From [Eubacterium] siraeum (GTDB lineage: Bacteria > Bacillota > Clostridia > Oscillospirales > Ruminococcaceae): a stretch of DNA of 64,000 bases. Below are positions 27,157 to 36,281 of the stretch, piece by piece. Location of the stretch: the NCBI GenBank assembly GCA_025150425.1, contig CP102281.1, positions 2,294,001-2,358,000 on the forward strand, written 5' to 3'. How positions within the stretch are numbered: position 1 is the stretch's first letter; each line of letters begins with the position of its first letter. Both the position numbers and the translations under genes were made by a program. The notes beneath the pieces are model-generated. The model had not been told where the DNA came from, ran no database searches, and saw nothing but the letters and a program-made list of their open reading frames with translations.

Positions 27157-28524
27157 TTATTTTCTTCCTGCCAAATACATTAAAACCGTCATTGCAAGCC
27201 CGAACGCAAGTCCGGATGCTCCGAACGCACAGAGCCACCTACTGTCAACTATCGCTTGTAACGCCTCAACGGCACTGCTCCCGACAAACATTTCAAACAG
27301 GAACAAAACAATCATCATACCGAGCGCCAAGAAAACGCCGAATAACAGACCCATCAGCATTCCGACAGGAAGGAACGACAAAAGATTCTTATCAACGTCA
27401 CCCGCTTTACATTCCTTTCGTGTAAGCTTTTTCAGTTCTGCTCTCTTTACAGCTATTTCGGCGGCTTGTGAAATATCCTCGTTTCCTGCACAGCACGAAA
27501 AGCTTTTTTCTATATGATAACCGCCATTGCGGAACATACTTGAATAAATATCAGCATTACTATAGTCAAAGCCGTCTTTCATTATAATAGTTCCGCTCCT
27601 GAATATGATTACAGGCTCACCGTCGGAGCACATTTCATCGCAGTGTACCATATAAAGGACATTCTTCTCACAACCGACCAAATACGCCTTATCATGACTT
27701 TGAGTCAGATGCACACCTTTAAGCTCACCTGTTTTTCTGAAATCGGGATAAACGCCCTCATAGCCGGCTTTATAAAGCGTATCGGTGATATTTTTTCTTA
27801 TCCGAATGTTTTCGGGTTCAAGTCCGATTATTTCCGATATAGTGGGATAATCCTTGCAAAGCACCCAAAAAATCATATACAGTTCACGCCAGAGCGGTTC
27901 GTATTTCACATCATCAAGCCCACTGAAACGTTTATTTGAAATTCCTGTTTTAGCACGTCTGACATTCTTTAAGATGATTGCGGTAAACTCATTCAAGCCG
28001 TACTTTTCGGCATAAGCTGTAAGAACCGGTAATTCAGGTTTCGCTTTAGAGCTGTCTGTAATTTCCATAAGTTCAAGTACAAGCGGTAAGTAATTACGCT
28101 CGGCTTCGCTGATAAGAGTTTCATCAAAGCTGTATCTGTCATATATATTAGCCGCCATACAAACTACTATATCCCATACGCCATCGGAGTTATATGTTTT
28201 CCTGCACGGCATCATTTCCGCATTCGCCCGATCAAACTTCAGTTCAAAATCTTCATCACCTCGTTCTTCGCTCCATACTGAGAAATGAATCACATTTTCA
28301 TTTTCATCAATACACATCTCAGAAACAAGTACATAGCTGTCTTCAGGCATTGTATATTCGGTTTTAACTTTGTCAAGGCAAACCTTTAAAACGAAACCTT
28401 CCATATCGAAGAGAACAACCGCATTGTTTTCTTCCGTTCCGGTCAGATATATATTGCAATAGAATAACGAATCGTCATTGAATTTGCTGAATATTTTTTG
28501 CGTGAGCTTATCAATATTATTCAT
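27157..28524 (-). CDS. Unknown protein with C-terminal membrane hairpin
   Basis: A 455-residue protein. Residues 1-380 are soluble and acidic, and the last 75 residues form two hydrophobic helices (LLSFLPVGMLMGLLFGVFLA onward and WLCAFGASGLAFGLAMTVLMY), ending GRK. It is probably a tail-anchored cytoplasmic protein. I chose the ATG at 28524 because GGAGG lies six bases upstream; an in-frame ATG at 28563 lacks one. No family is recognised. It leads a two-gene operon with the 201-residue protein. Confidence 0.6.
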   Translation of the reverse strand: MNNIDKLTQKIFSKFNDDSLFYCNIYLTGTEENNAVVLFDMEGFVLKVCLDKVKTEYTMPEDSYVLVSEMCIDENENVIHFSVWSEERGDEDFELKFDRANAEMMPCRKTYNSDGVWDIVVCMAANIYDRYSFDETLISEAERNYLPLVLELMEITDSSKAKPELPVLTAYAEKYGLNEFTAIILKNVRRAKTGISNKRFSGLDDVKYEPLWRELYMIFWVLCKDYPTISEIIGLEPENIRIRKNITDTLYKAGYEGVYPDFRKTGELKGVHLTQSHDKAYLVGCEKNVLYMVHCDEMCSDGEPVIIFRSGTIIMKDGFDYSNADIYSSMFRNGGYHIEKSFSCCAGNEDISQAAEIAVKRAELKKLTRKECKAGDVDKNLLSFLPVGMLMGLLFGVFLALGMMIVLFLFEMFVGSSAVEALQAIVDSRWLCAFGASGLAFGLAMTVLMYLAGRK

Positions 28525-28598
28525 AACTGCCTCCTGTATTATTTTGTACTTACATTTTACCATAACTGCCCCGACAGTGCAACCACAAACGCAAAAAA

Positions 28599-28622
28599 CA
28601 CCGCAGCGGAAACACTGCGGTG
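28599..28622 (-). terminator. Intrinsic terminator of cysE-cysS
   Basis: CACCGCAG / CTGCGGTG stem, followed on the minus strand by TTTTTTG. Confidence 0.88.
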
Positions 28623-28684
28623 AATGTTAATGCGGGAAGCTCCTGAATAAAGAACAGCCTCTTGTTTTTGCCATATTAACCTGC

Positions 28685-30103
28685 TTACTTCTTCTTTATA
28701 ACCGTTCCCTGTCTTGTTTCCTCGACGGTGTAGCCCATTGCGGTTATCTTATCTCTAAGCTCATCGGCAAGTGCGAAGTTCTTATCCTTTCGTGCCTGCT
28801 TTCTCTGCTCGGCAAGCTCAAGAATTTCGGCAGGAAGCTCCTCGGCTGTATCGGTGGGCTTTTCGTTTACTGCCTTTGCCTTTTCGATAAGCGACAGTGA
28901 AAGCACCTTGTCGAAGTCGGCGATAAGTGCCAGCTTTGTTGCGGGTGTTGTGTCAGCCTTTAATACGTCATACAGCGCAGTGATTGCAAGCGATGTGTTT
29001 ATATCGTTGTCCATAGCGGCGGTGAAGCCCTCACGGAGTTTATCGTAAGCCGCCTTGTCAACCTCGCCCTGCTCCGCCTTTAAAAGCTGTGCTATTCTTG
29101 CGACCAGCTTTTCGTATGCGCCCTTTGCGTTGTCAAGATTTTCATAAGAGAATACGAGCGACTTTCTGTAGTGTGACAGCAGGCAGAAGAAACGGTATAT
29201 CACGGGGTCGTAGCCCTTGCTTTCAAGCAGGGATACCGTAAGGAATTCGCCCTTTGACTTGCTCATCTTGCCGCTGTTTGTATTAAGGTGGTGAACATGG
29301 AACCAGTAGTTGCACCACTTATGACCGAGATAAGCCTCGCTCTGTGCTATCTCGTTTGTGTGGTGGGGGAATGCGTTGTCGATGCCGCCGCAGTGAATGT
29401 CCAGATATTCACCGAGATGCTTCATGCTTATGCAGCTGCACTCGATATGCCAGCCGGGGTAACCTACTCCCCACGGGCTGTCCCACTTGAGTTCCTGATC
29501 GTCAAACTTTGACTTTGTGAACCACAGAACAAAGTCTGCCTTATTTCTCTTGTTGCCGTCCTCCTCAACTCCTTCACGGACGCCTACCGCAAGGTCTTCC
29601 TCCTTGAAATCGTTGAAAACATAATATTTTTCGAGCTTGGAGGTATCAAAATAGATATTTCCGCCTGCTTCGTAAGCGTAGCCCTTTTTAATGAGAGAAG
29701 AAATTACCTTGATGAAATCTGCGATACAGTGCGTTGCAGGCTCTACAACATCGGGACGTTTGATGTTCAGCTTCGTGCAGTCATCAAAGAAGGCATCTGT
29801 GTAATACTTCGCTATCTCCATAACCGTCTTATGCTCACGCTTTGCACCCTTCAGCATCTTGTCATCGCCCGTGTCGCCGTCGCTTGTCAGATGTCCTACA
29901 TCGGTAATGTTCATTACACGCTTTACATCATAGCCGACATAGCGCAGGTACTTTTCAAGCACATCCTCCATAATGTAGCTGCGCAGATTTCCTATGTGTG
30001 CAAAGTGGTACACGGTAGGTCCGCAGGTGTACATATTTACCTTGCCCTCAACATTCGGCACGAATTCTTCCTTTTTGTGTGACAGTGAATTATATAACTG
30101 CAT
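28685..30103 (-). CDS. cysS: Cysteinyl-tRNA synthetase
   Basis: Class I aminoacyl-tRNA synthetase (472 residues) that charges tRNA-Cys. The HIGH motif appears as HIGNLR at about residue 36 after CGPTVY. The zinc site includes C28-type TCGPTVY, WHIECS and HHTNEIAQSE. KMSKS is in NTNSGKMSKSKGEFLT near 270. The C-terminal anticodon-binding helices end with GYTVEETRQGTVIKKK. It starts 16 bp after cysE, and both are behind a T-box leader, coupling cysteine synthesis and tRNA charging. Confidence 0.98.
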   Translation of the reverse strand: MQLYNSLSHKKEEFVPNVEGKVNMYTCGPTVYHFAHIGNLRSYIMEDVLEKYLRYVGYDVKRVMNITDVGHLTSDGDTGDDKMLKGAKREHKTVMEIAKYYTDAFFDDCTKLNIKRPDVVEPATHCIADFIKVISSLIKKGYAYEAGGNIYFDTSKLEKYYVFNDFKEEDLAVGVREGVEEDGNKRNKADFVLWFTKSKFDDQELKWDSPWGVGYPGWHIECSCISMKHLGEYLDIHCGGIDNAFPHHTNEIAQSEAYLGHKWCNYWFHVHHLNTNSGKMSKSKGEFLTVSLLESKGYDPVIYRFFCLLSHYRKSLVFSYENLDNAKGAYEKLVARIAQLLKAEQGEVDKAAYDKLREGFTAAMDNDINTSLAITALYDVLKADTTPATKLALIADFDKVLSLSLIEKAKAVNEKPTDTAEELPAEILELAEQRKQARKDKNFALADELRDKITAMGYTVEETRQGTVIKKK

Positions 30104-30119
30104 TTTCTTATCCTCGCTT

Positions 30120-30782
30120 TTATTTAATATTGTTTTCTTTAAGTTCTTCTCTGAGCAGGTCTATCTCGCTCTGCATTGTTTCAAGCCTGCTCTGCAAGGC
30201 ACATATCTGCTGTGCCACAGGGTCGGGAATGTGTATCTGGTCAAGGTCGCAGGCATTTACCCTCTGACCGTCACGGCGGACTATCCTTGCAGGAACGCCG
30301 ACCGCAGTTGAGTTAGGCGGTACCTCCGACAGCACAACGGCATTTGCGGCTATCTTTGCGTTATCGCCCACCTTGAAAGGACCGAGAACCCTTGCTCCTG
30401 AGCCTACCATTACATTGTTGCCGAGCGTCGGGTGACGTTTACCGGTATCTTTACCCGTACCGCCGAGCGTTACGTTCTGATAAAGCGTGCAATAGTCGCC
30501 TATCTCGGTAGTTTCGCCTATTACAACGCCGCTTCCGTGGTCGATGAACAAGCCCTTTCCTATCGTTGCGCCGGGGTGTATCTCTATACCCGTTTTTCGC
30601 AAAGCACGCTGTGATATCCACCTTGCAATGAAATAATGCTTTTTAAGGTACCATTTATGCGCCCTGCGGTATGCCCTTACAGCCTTGAAGCTGGGATACA
30701 GGAAAAACACCTCAAGATCGCTCTTTACGGCAGGATCTCGTTCTCTGACCGATTTTATATCCGCTTTAATTTTATCGAACAT
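30120..30782 (-). CDS. cysE: Serine O-acetyltransferase
   Basis: CysE acetylates serine with acetyl-CoA, the first step of cysteine synthesis. The ATG at 30782 gives 220 residues; longer open frame upstream runs into the T-box terminator and is not translated. The N-terminal helical part is short, as in Firmicute enzymes. The left-handed beta-helix hexapeptide repeats are clear (GIEIHPGATIGKGLFIDHGSGVVIGE in sections), with the catalytic His in DHGSGVVIG and the GKRHPTLGNNVMVGSGA region. A C-terminal amphipathic helix with ALQSRLETMQSEIDLL may form a coiled coil. It is first in the cysE-cysS operon. Confidence 0.96.
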   Translation of the reverse strand: MFDKIKADIKSVRERDPAVKSDLEVFFLYPSFKAVRAYRRAHKWYLKKHYFIARWISQRALRKTGIEIHPGATIGKGLFIDHGSGVVIGETTEIGDYCTLYQNVTLGGTGKDTGKRHPTLGNNVMVGSGARVLGPFKVGDNAKIAANAVVLSEVPPNSTAVGVPARIVRRDGQRVNACDLDQIHIPDPVAQQICALQSRLETMQSEIDLLREELKENNIK

Positions 30783-30802
30783 ATGTTTCCTACCCTTCTC
30801 CG

Positions 30803-31080
30803 AAAATAAAAACGCCCTCGTCTGCATAACAGACGAAGGCGATATTTCTATCACGGTTCCACTTCGCTTCGGAGCTTACACTCCCTTTATGTCTTTAACG
30901 CAGACTACACGGGCAGAGATACTGATAAGTCTAACGTTCCCTCTGCCGACCCGGATAAAAAATCCGTACAGCCGCACTTCACCGCAAATCAGTCTGCCGT
31001 CTTTCACCTTACACGGCTCTCTGTGAAACTTTTTCCCGGTTACTCTTGCCATACACGGTCTTTGCACTTATGCTTCATTA
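30803..31080 (-). promoter_or_regulatory. T-box leader of cysE-cysS (tRNA-Cys sensing)
   Basis: The leader has the T-box motif as AAGTGGAACCGTGA (minus strand, 30864-30851), preceded by a stem I region and followed by a terminator CGCC-C-TCGTCTG / CAGACGA-A-GGCG (30841-30813) with TTTTTATTTT. The downstream genes imply cysteine; TGC codons in the stem I region (GAAGTGCGG) fit a Cys specifier. Uncharged tRNA-Cys should pair with the T-box sequence and prevent termination. Confidence 0.9.
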
Positions 31081-31087
31081 TATGTTT

Positions 31088-31116
31088 AGTGTATCATAAA
31101 TGCAACGCTGTGTCAA
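31088..31116 (-). promoter_or_regulatory. Promoter of the cysE T-box transcript
   Basis: On the minus strand: TTGACA (31116-31111), 17 bases, TACACT (31093-31088). Confidence 0.75.
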
Positions 31117-31147
31117 GCGAAAAAATATGAATTAAGAAGCTTACCTA

Positions 31148-31383
31148 TTTATAGAAAAAGTCTGCTTTTAAGAAAACAGCTTATTCTCAAACCCTAACCA
31201 CAAACCCCTTCCCCATGGTGAAGGGCTGTGTATGCTTGGTTGGCTTTGCGTCCTTGCAAAGCCCTTGGGCATACACGCCCGGCATCTGTGCCGGGGCTAT
31301 TTCGCTGGGGCTACCGCCCCTAGTCCCTGTTGGGGGCTACGCCCCTCAACCTTTTTTAGCAAAGATAGCAATTTTTCTATAAA
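31148..31383. mobile_element. GC-rich intergenic repeat, family 2 copy 2
   Basis: This non-coding block is bounded by a perfect 12-bp inverted repeat, TTTATAGAAAAA (31148-31159) and TTTTTCTATAAA (31372-31383). Inside it shares with the copy at 23231 the CCCCTTCCCC box, GGGGCTACCGCCCCT and the GTTGGGGGCTACGCCCCTCAAC segment in sections, and has an extra 60-bp hairpin arm based on GGCTTTGC / GCAAAGCC and CCCGGCA / TGCCGGG. No flanking direct repeat is obvious. It ends 8 bp from the phoR stop. Confidence 0.7.
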
Positions 31384-31391
31384 CTAAGAGA

Positions 31392-33137
31392 TTACTCCAT
31401 TATATTCTTCACGATCGGCAGTCTTACGCAGACAAGCGTTCCCTTGCCAAGCTCGCTGTCAAGCGTCACCGTGCCGCCGTAGCAGTTGACGATATGCTTT
31501 ACTATGGAAAGACCGAGTCCGGTACTGCCCTCTTTGGTGCTTCTGCCCTTATCCACTCTGTAGAAACGCTCAAATACACGGTTAAGCGATTCCTTAGGGA
31601 TGCCTATGCCGTTATCCCTTACATAGATACAGCCTGTCTCGCCCACATCGTGAAGCGTTATCTCTACTCTGCCGCCGTCCTTGTTGTACTTTATAGCGTT
31701 GCTGACTATGTTTTCGACAAGCTCGTATATGTGCTTGTATGCGGCACGGACGGTAAAGCTGTCGCCGGACAGTTCTATCGTAACGTTCTTTGCAGAAGCC
31801 GCAGGCTCCAGACATTCCTTTACCGCTGTGCATATCTCGGACAGCTTGCAGTCGGTCACTTCCTCGGCTGTGGTCTTGTTTTCAAGGGAGGATATTTCAA
31901 GAATGTCGCTGATGATTGTTGACATTCTCTTTGCCTCGGTAAGAATTTTTCCGATGTAATAATCCTTCTTATCCTTAGGCACAAGTCCGTTTTCAAGAAG
32001 CTCGGCAAAGCCCGAAATTGCCGTCAACGGCGTTTTCAGCTCGTGACCGGCATTTGCAAAGAAATCGGCTTTTAGCTGTTCGGACATACGCTTGTCGGTA
32101 ACGTCACGGATAACCATAAGTCCGCCGTGCATTGCGTCTATTCCGCTCTTGGATACGGGGAATACCTGCACGAGCAAGATCCTGCCGTCAACTGTGCTTT
32201 CTATAGTTACCGTCCTGTCTTCGTTTGCCGCTTTTTCCGCTCCGCTGATTATCTCGGGCTTTCTTGCAAGCTCGGGTACGGTTGAAGCACAGTTTTCATC
32301 AGAAGCACCGAGCAGCTTTAGTCCGGCACGGTTTATCGAAATTACCGAAAGATCGTTATCGTAAAGAATTACACCGTCCTGAAGGCTTTCAAGTATGAAG
32401 CGTTCCTTTTCACGCTCGTCTTCAAGCGTCTTCATATTATCCTGTATGCTTTTACGCATAAAATTGAACATTGTGACAAATTCATCAAGTTCTGGGTATT
32501 TGTGCGACGGTATCTCCTCAAGTTCCGCAGAGACTTTTTCGTCACCGACATATTTCATGCCGCTCATAGCCTTTGATATGCTGTTTATCGGCTTCATTAT
32601 CTGGCGGGCAACACTGCTTACCGCTATAAGTCCTGCTATTATGCCTATTGCGGCGGCTATCAGCATGGGCGCTATGAACATTGACGCAAAATCCATATAG
32701 CTGTTTATATTGTAGCTTATTCTGATTATATCGTCATCCTTAACCTTCATAGCGGCATAGATCTGATTTTTGCCGAGCGTCTTGGAATATCTTACGGCTA
32801 CTCCGCTTCCTGTAAGTTCTGCCTGCTTTATCTCCTCACGGGTGCTGTGGTTATCGTCCGGCTCGCCGTCGATATAGGTATCTACAAATACAGTTCCGTC
32901 CTTATTGATAAAGCTCACTCTGGCGTTGCCGACAAGTGAGCTTAATCTGTTCGCAAGGTCATAGTCGTGGTCGGTTTCGTCCTCATAAATCACACGGATA
33001 AGTCCGAGAGAAGTCAGCATATCGCTTTTTCTGACGTTCTGCTCCGTGCTTGAAAGAAGTGCGGTAGCAGATACAACGCACACCGACATAACTATCGCAA
33101 TTACTATAAGAAAACGTACTATAAGTGCTTTTTTCAT
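31392..33137 (-). CDS. phoR: Phosphate sensor histidine kinase PhoR
   Basis: A 581-residue membrane sensor kinase of the PhoR/WalK type, last gene of the pst-pho row. It has an N-terminal membrane helix (~6-28), an extracytoplasmic sensor region (~30-150), a second helix (~155-175), HAMP and a PAS domain (~245-345). The HisKA phospho-acceptor is the His in FFANAGHELKTPLTAISGF (about 364), and HATPase_c shows NIVSNAIKYN, DNGIGIP and STGLGLSIVKH. It is expected to phosphorylate the PhoB regulator encoded 15 bp upstream when phosphate is low, with PhoU and the Pst transporter as the sensing complex. Confidence 0.93.
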   Translation of the reverse strand: MKKALIVRFLIVIAIVMSVCVVSATALLSSTEQNVRKSDMLTSLGLIRVIYEDETDHDYDLANRLSSLVGNARVSFINKDGTVFVDTYIDGEPDDNHSTREEIKQAELTGSGVAVRYSKTLGKNQIYAAMKVKDDDIIRISYNINSYMDFASMFIAPMLIAAAIGIIAGLIAVSSVARQIMKPINSISKAMSGMKYVGDEKVSAELEEIPSHKYPELDEFVTMFNFMRKSIQDNMKTLEDEREKERFILESLQDGVILYDNDLSVISINRAGLKLLGASDENCASTVPELARKPEIISGAEKAANEDRTVTIESTVDGRILLVQVFPVSKSGIDAMHGGLMVIRDVTDKRMSEQLKADFFANAGHELKTPLTAISGFAELLENGLVPKDKKDYYIGKILTEAKRMSTIISDILEISSLENKTTAEEVTDCKLSEICTAVKECLEPAASAKNVTIELSGDSFTVRAAYKHIYELVENIVSNAIKYNKDGGRVEITLHDVGETGCIYVRDNGIGIPKESLNRVFERFYRVDKGRSTKEGSTGLGLSIVKHIVNCYGGTVTLDSELGKGTLVCVRLPIVKNIME

Positions 33138-33152
33138 CTGTACGTCCTCCTG

Positions 33153-33851
33153 TTATTCTCCTATAAATCTGTAGCCTACTCCTCTTACCGTTTTGATAAG
33201 ATGAGCGTTCTCGGCATCATCGCTGAGTTTTTTTCTGAGCGTTCCTATGTGCATATCGAGCGTTCTTGTTTCACCGACAAAATCTATGCCCCACACTTTC
33301 GTGAGAAGCTCCTCACGGCTGACAACTCTTGCCCTGTTCTTAAGAAGATACAAAAGAAGCTCGTATTCCTTCAGCGTAAGCTCTATCGGTCTGCCGTCAC
33401 GGCTAACCTCTCTGAGAGATGTGTTTACCGTTATGCCGCCTGCCGTAATCTTATCGGAAGCACTGTCTGATGTGCTTCTGCCGGAACGCCTTAAAAGCGC
33501 CTTTATTCTTGCGGCAAGCTCCATAATTCCGAAGGGCTTTGTGAGATAATCGTCTGCGCCGTTTTCAAGCCCGAACACCTTGTCTATCTCGGCTGATTTT
33601 GCTGTCAGCATAAGTATAGGCGTATTCTTTGTCTGCTCGTTTTCACGAAGAATCTTCACTGCCTGCACACCGTCCATACCCGGCAGCATTATGTCGAACA
33701 GGAATATATCCGGCACCTGCTTTTCGGTTGCAGCAAGGCAATCCTCCGCACTGACAAAGCTCTCCACCTCGTATGAATAAGCCGAAAGAGCGACCGTCAC
33801 AAGCTCTCTTATACTGTCATCGTCCTCAGTTATATAGATACGTTCAGCCAT
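33153..33851 (-). CDS. phoB: Phosphate response regulator PhoB/PhoP
   Basis: A 232-residue OmpR-type response regulator. The receiver domain shows ITEDDDSIRELV, the phosphorylated Asp in DIFLFDIMLPGMDG (about residue 52), and conserved Thr and Lys (MLTAKS, DDYLTKPFG). The C-terminal winged helix contains LTLKEYELLLYLLKNRARVVSREELLTKVWG in sections and ends RGVGYRFIGE. I chose the ATG at 33851 because GGAGG lies eight bases upstream; an earlier TTG overlaps that site. Position between phoU and phoR, downstream of pst, makes phosphate control very likely. Candidate targets are the TTTACA boxes upstream of pstS. Confidence 0.93.
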   Translation of the reverse strand: MAERIYITEDDDSIRELVTVALSAYSYEVESFVSAEDCLAATEKQVPDIFLFDIMLPGMDGVQAVKILRENEQTKNTPILMLTAKSAEIDKVFGLENGADDYLTKPFGIMELAARIKALLRRSGRSTSDSASDKITAGGITVNTSLREVSRDGRPIELTLKEYELLLYLLKNRARVVSREELLTKVWGIDFVGETRTLDMHIGTLRKKLSDDAENAHLIKTVRGVGYRFIGE

Positions 33852-33869
33852 TATATCAGCCTCCAAAGT

Positions 33870-34526
33870 TTATATAATACGGGTATTCTTGTATTCTCCC
33901 GTCTTGAAGAATTCCACCCACTCGCAGATATTTACCGCATGGTCGGCTATTCTTTCAAGATATTTTACTATCATAAGGGCATCGACCGCAACATCGCCGC
34001 TGCAATGCTCGCTCTTTATAAGCTCTACTATGCGGTTTCTTATAGAAACGAACAGTTCGTCAACCTCATCGTCAGCCTTTATCGTTTCATTCGCAAGCTC
34101 CATATCGGTTGTTACGAATGAATCTATAGAGTGCGAAACCATTATTATTACCTTTTCGCTCATAGTCTGAATCTCTTTTACTATGTGCATAATAGCGGAT
34201 ACGTCTGCGGTAAGGCTGATCTCCGCAATATCTGCGGCATTGTCGGCTATACGCTCCATATCTGTCACCATTTTGAGTGCCGCAGAAACCTTACGAAGAT
34301 CTCTTGCGACAGGCTGTTCACGAAGTATTATGGACAGGCACTGGCTCTCGATGTTCTTCTCTTCCTCATCTACCGCTCTGTCGCCGTCTACTACCTTTTT
34401 TGCAAGAACGGCATCGCTGTCACGAAGTGCTGTGATAGCTGAAGCTATCGCCTCCTCTATCATTCCGCCCATACGGATAAGGTCGTTATTCAGCTTGCCG
34501 AGCTTATGTTCAAATGTTTCTCTCAT
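33870..34526 (-). CDS. phoU: Phosphate transport regulator PhoU
   Basis: A 218-residue all-helical protein formed by two three-helix bundles. The metal-binding motifs appear twice in the family form: DRAVDEEEKNIE in the first half and KADDEVDELFVSI in the second. It also has the typical start FEHKLGKLNNDLIRMGGMIE. PhoU couples the Pst transporter to the PhoR kinase and prevents excess phosphate uptake. It sits between pstB and phoB, which is its usual place. Confidence 0.96.
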   Translation of the reverse strand: MRETFEHKLGKLNNDLIRMGGMIEEAIASAITALRDSDAVLAKKVVDGDRAVDEEEKNIESQCLSIILREQPVARDLRKVSAALKMVTDMERIADNAADIAEISLTADVSAIMHIVKEIQTMSEKVIIMVSHSIDSFVTTDMELANETIKADDEVDELFVSIRNRIVELIKSEHCSGDVAVDALMIVKYLERIADHAVNICEWVEFFKTGEYKNTRII

Positions 34527-34571
34527 TTCTGTTTGCCCTTTCTAATATAATATCACACATAACGTATAAAA

Positions 34572-35351
34572 TCAACCGAAACGTCCTGTGATATAATCTT
34601 CCGTCCGCTTATCAACGGGACGTGAGAACAGTTCGTCTGTCGGTGCGTACTCGACCATTTCTCCTACAAGGAAGAAGGCCGTGTAGTCCGAAATTCTTGT
34701 TGCCTGCTGCATATTGTGAGTTACAATAGCTACCGTGTACTTTTCCTTGAGCGTGTTCATAAGCTCCTCGATTTTAAGCGTTGATACAGGGTCGAGCGCC
34801 GATGTAGGTTCGTCCATAAGAATGACCTCAGGCTGAACGGCGATTGCTCTTGCGATACAGATTCTCTGCTGCTGGCCGCCCGAAAGGCTGAGTGCGGATT
34901 TATGAAGTCTGTCCTTTACCTCGTCAAAAACAGCCGCACCGATAAGGCTCTCCTCGACTATCCTGTCAAGCTTTGCCTTGCTCTTTATGCCGTGCACTCT
35001 CGGTCCGTATGCTATGTTATCGTAAATGCTCATCGGGAAGGGGTTGGGCTTCTGGAACACCATTCCTATCCTGCGGCGCAGTACGTTTGTATCAACGCCG
35101 TCAGCGTAGATGTCCTCGCCGTCAAGCAGGAACTGACCTGTTATCTTACAATCCGGTATCAGATCGTTCATACGGTTAAGGCTTTTCAGATATGTGGATT
35201 TGCCGCAGCCCGAAGGACCGATGAAGGCGGTTATCTTATTTGTCTTTATATCAAGGTTTATATCCTTGAGAGCGTGGTTTTCTCCGTAATATAGATTTAC
35301 ATTTCTTGTACAGAGCTTCACATCGCTCTGAGGTACGATTATATCTGACAT
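34572..35351 (-). CDS. pstB: Phosphate ABC transporter ATPase PstB
   Basis: A 259-residue ATPase of the high-affinity phosphate importer. Walker A is GPSGCGKST, the signature is LSGGQQQR, Walker B is [13 protein letters not shown], and the PstB-specific [12 protein letters not shown] and [11 protein letters not shown] are present. The C-terminus ends EDYITGRFG as in other PstB proteins. It acts with PstA and PstC encoded upstream, and is followed by phoU. Confidence 0.98.
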   Translation of the reverse strand: MSDIIVPQSDVKLCTRNVNLYYGENHALKDINLDIKTNKITAFIGPSGCGKSTYLKSLNRMNDLIPDCKITGQFLLDGEDIYADGVDTNVLRRRIGMVFQKPNPFPMSIYDNIAYGPRVHGIKSKAKLDRIVEESLIGAAVFDEVKDRLHKSALSLSGGQQQRICIARAIAVQPEVILMDEPTSALDPVSTLKIEELMNTLKEKYTVAIVTHNMQQATRISDYTAFFLVGEMVEYAPTDELFSRPVDKRTEDYITGRFG

Positions 35352-35378
35352 TGTTTATCCTCTTTTCTTTTTACGGCA

Positions 35379-36275
35379 TTATACCGAGCGTTTCTTTCTT
35401 ATTCTGTAAGCGACCAGCTTTGCGCATATGTTGATTATAAGCACTGTTACAAGCAGTACAAGCGCTGTAGAGAATGCGTACTTCATTTCGGCACCGCCAC
35501 GCTGTGCGTACTGGTAAAGCTGAACAGTGAGTGAGCCGCCCTGATTCATCACCTTGCCGAAAATATCGCCAAGCGAATTTATACCTACCTCAGCGGCAAT
35601 ACCTGCTGTGAAGATAAGCGCCGCAGACTCGCCTACTATTCTGCCTATGGACAGGATTACCGAGGTCAGTATACCGTCTATACAGCTTGGAAGAACAACG
35701 GTCCTTATAGTATGCCACTTAGGTGCGCCAAGTCCGACAGCACCCTCTCTGTAGCCCATAGGAACGGTCTTTATCGCCTCCTGCGTGGTACGGATTATGG
35801 TGGGCAGTACCATTATTGACAACGTCAGCGCACCTGTAAGCAGTGAGTAGTTTACCTTGAAAATATTGTAGAAGAACACACTGCCGAAAAGTCCGTATAT
35901 AATTGAGGGGATACCTGCAAGCGTTTCGGTAGTGAATTCTATAATTCTTGTAAGTCTGCCCTGCTTTGCGTATTCGGTAAGATATATTGCCGCACCTACA
36001 CCGACAGGTGTTGCAATGATAAGCGTAATCACTACAAGATAAAGCGTATTGATTATATTGCCGAGTACGCCGTAGTTTTCATAAGGATATGAGAACGCCG
36101 GAGTTGTAAGGAAGTTCAGGCTCATTCCCTCTGTGCCTTTTACGGCTATGTATATAATCATACCGAGCGTCAGCGCAACGACTATACCGGACGAAAGAAA
36201 AATCAGAGCCTTCAGCACTATGTCGCTTACTCTTCTGTGCTTTTTAGTAAGAGAATTCGTAACTGCTTTTGCCAT
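35379..36275 (-). CDS. pstA: Phosphate ABC transporter permease PstA
   Basis: A 298-residue inner-membrane permease with six expected helices. The ABC permease EAA loop is EAIKTVPMGYREGAVGLGAPKW (shown in part: VPMGYREGAVGLGA), and PstA-type ETLAGIPSIIYGLFG is present. It pairs with PstC to form the phosphate channel. The pstC-pstA gap is 6 bp and pstA-pstB 27 bp. Confidence 0.97.
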   Translation of the reverse strand: MAKAVTNSLTKKHRRVSDIVLKALIFLSSGIVVALTLGMIIYIAVKGTEGMSLNFLTTPAFSYPYENYGVLGNIINTLYLVVITLIIATPVGVGAAIYLTEYAKQGRLTRIIEFTTETLAGIPSIIYGLFGSVFFYNIFKVNYSLLTGALTLSIMVLPTIIRTTQEAIKTVPMGYREGAVGLGAPKWHTIRTVVLPSCIDGILTSVILSIGRIVGESAALIFTAGIAAEVGINSLGDIFGKVMNQGGSLTVQLYQYAQRGGAEMKYAFSTALVLLVTVLIINICAKLVAYRIRKKRSV

Positions 36276-36281
36276 AATCTA

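Noticed and set aside
30783-30854. Longer cysE start upstream of 30782
   Set aside because: The extra codons translate the T-box terminator and its T-run.
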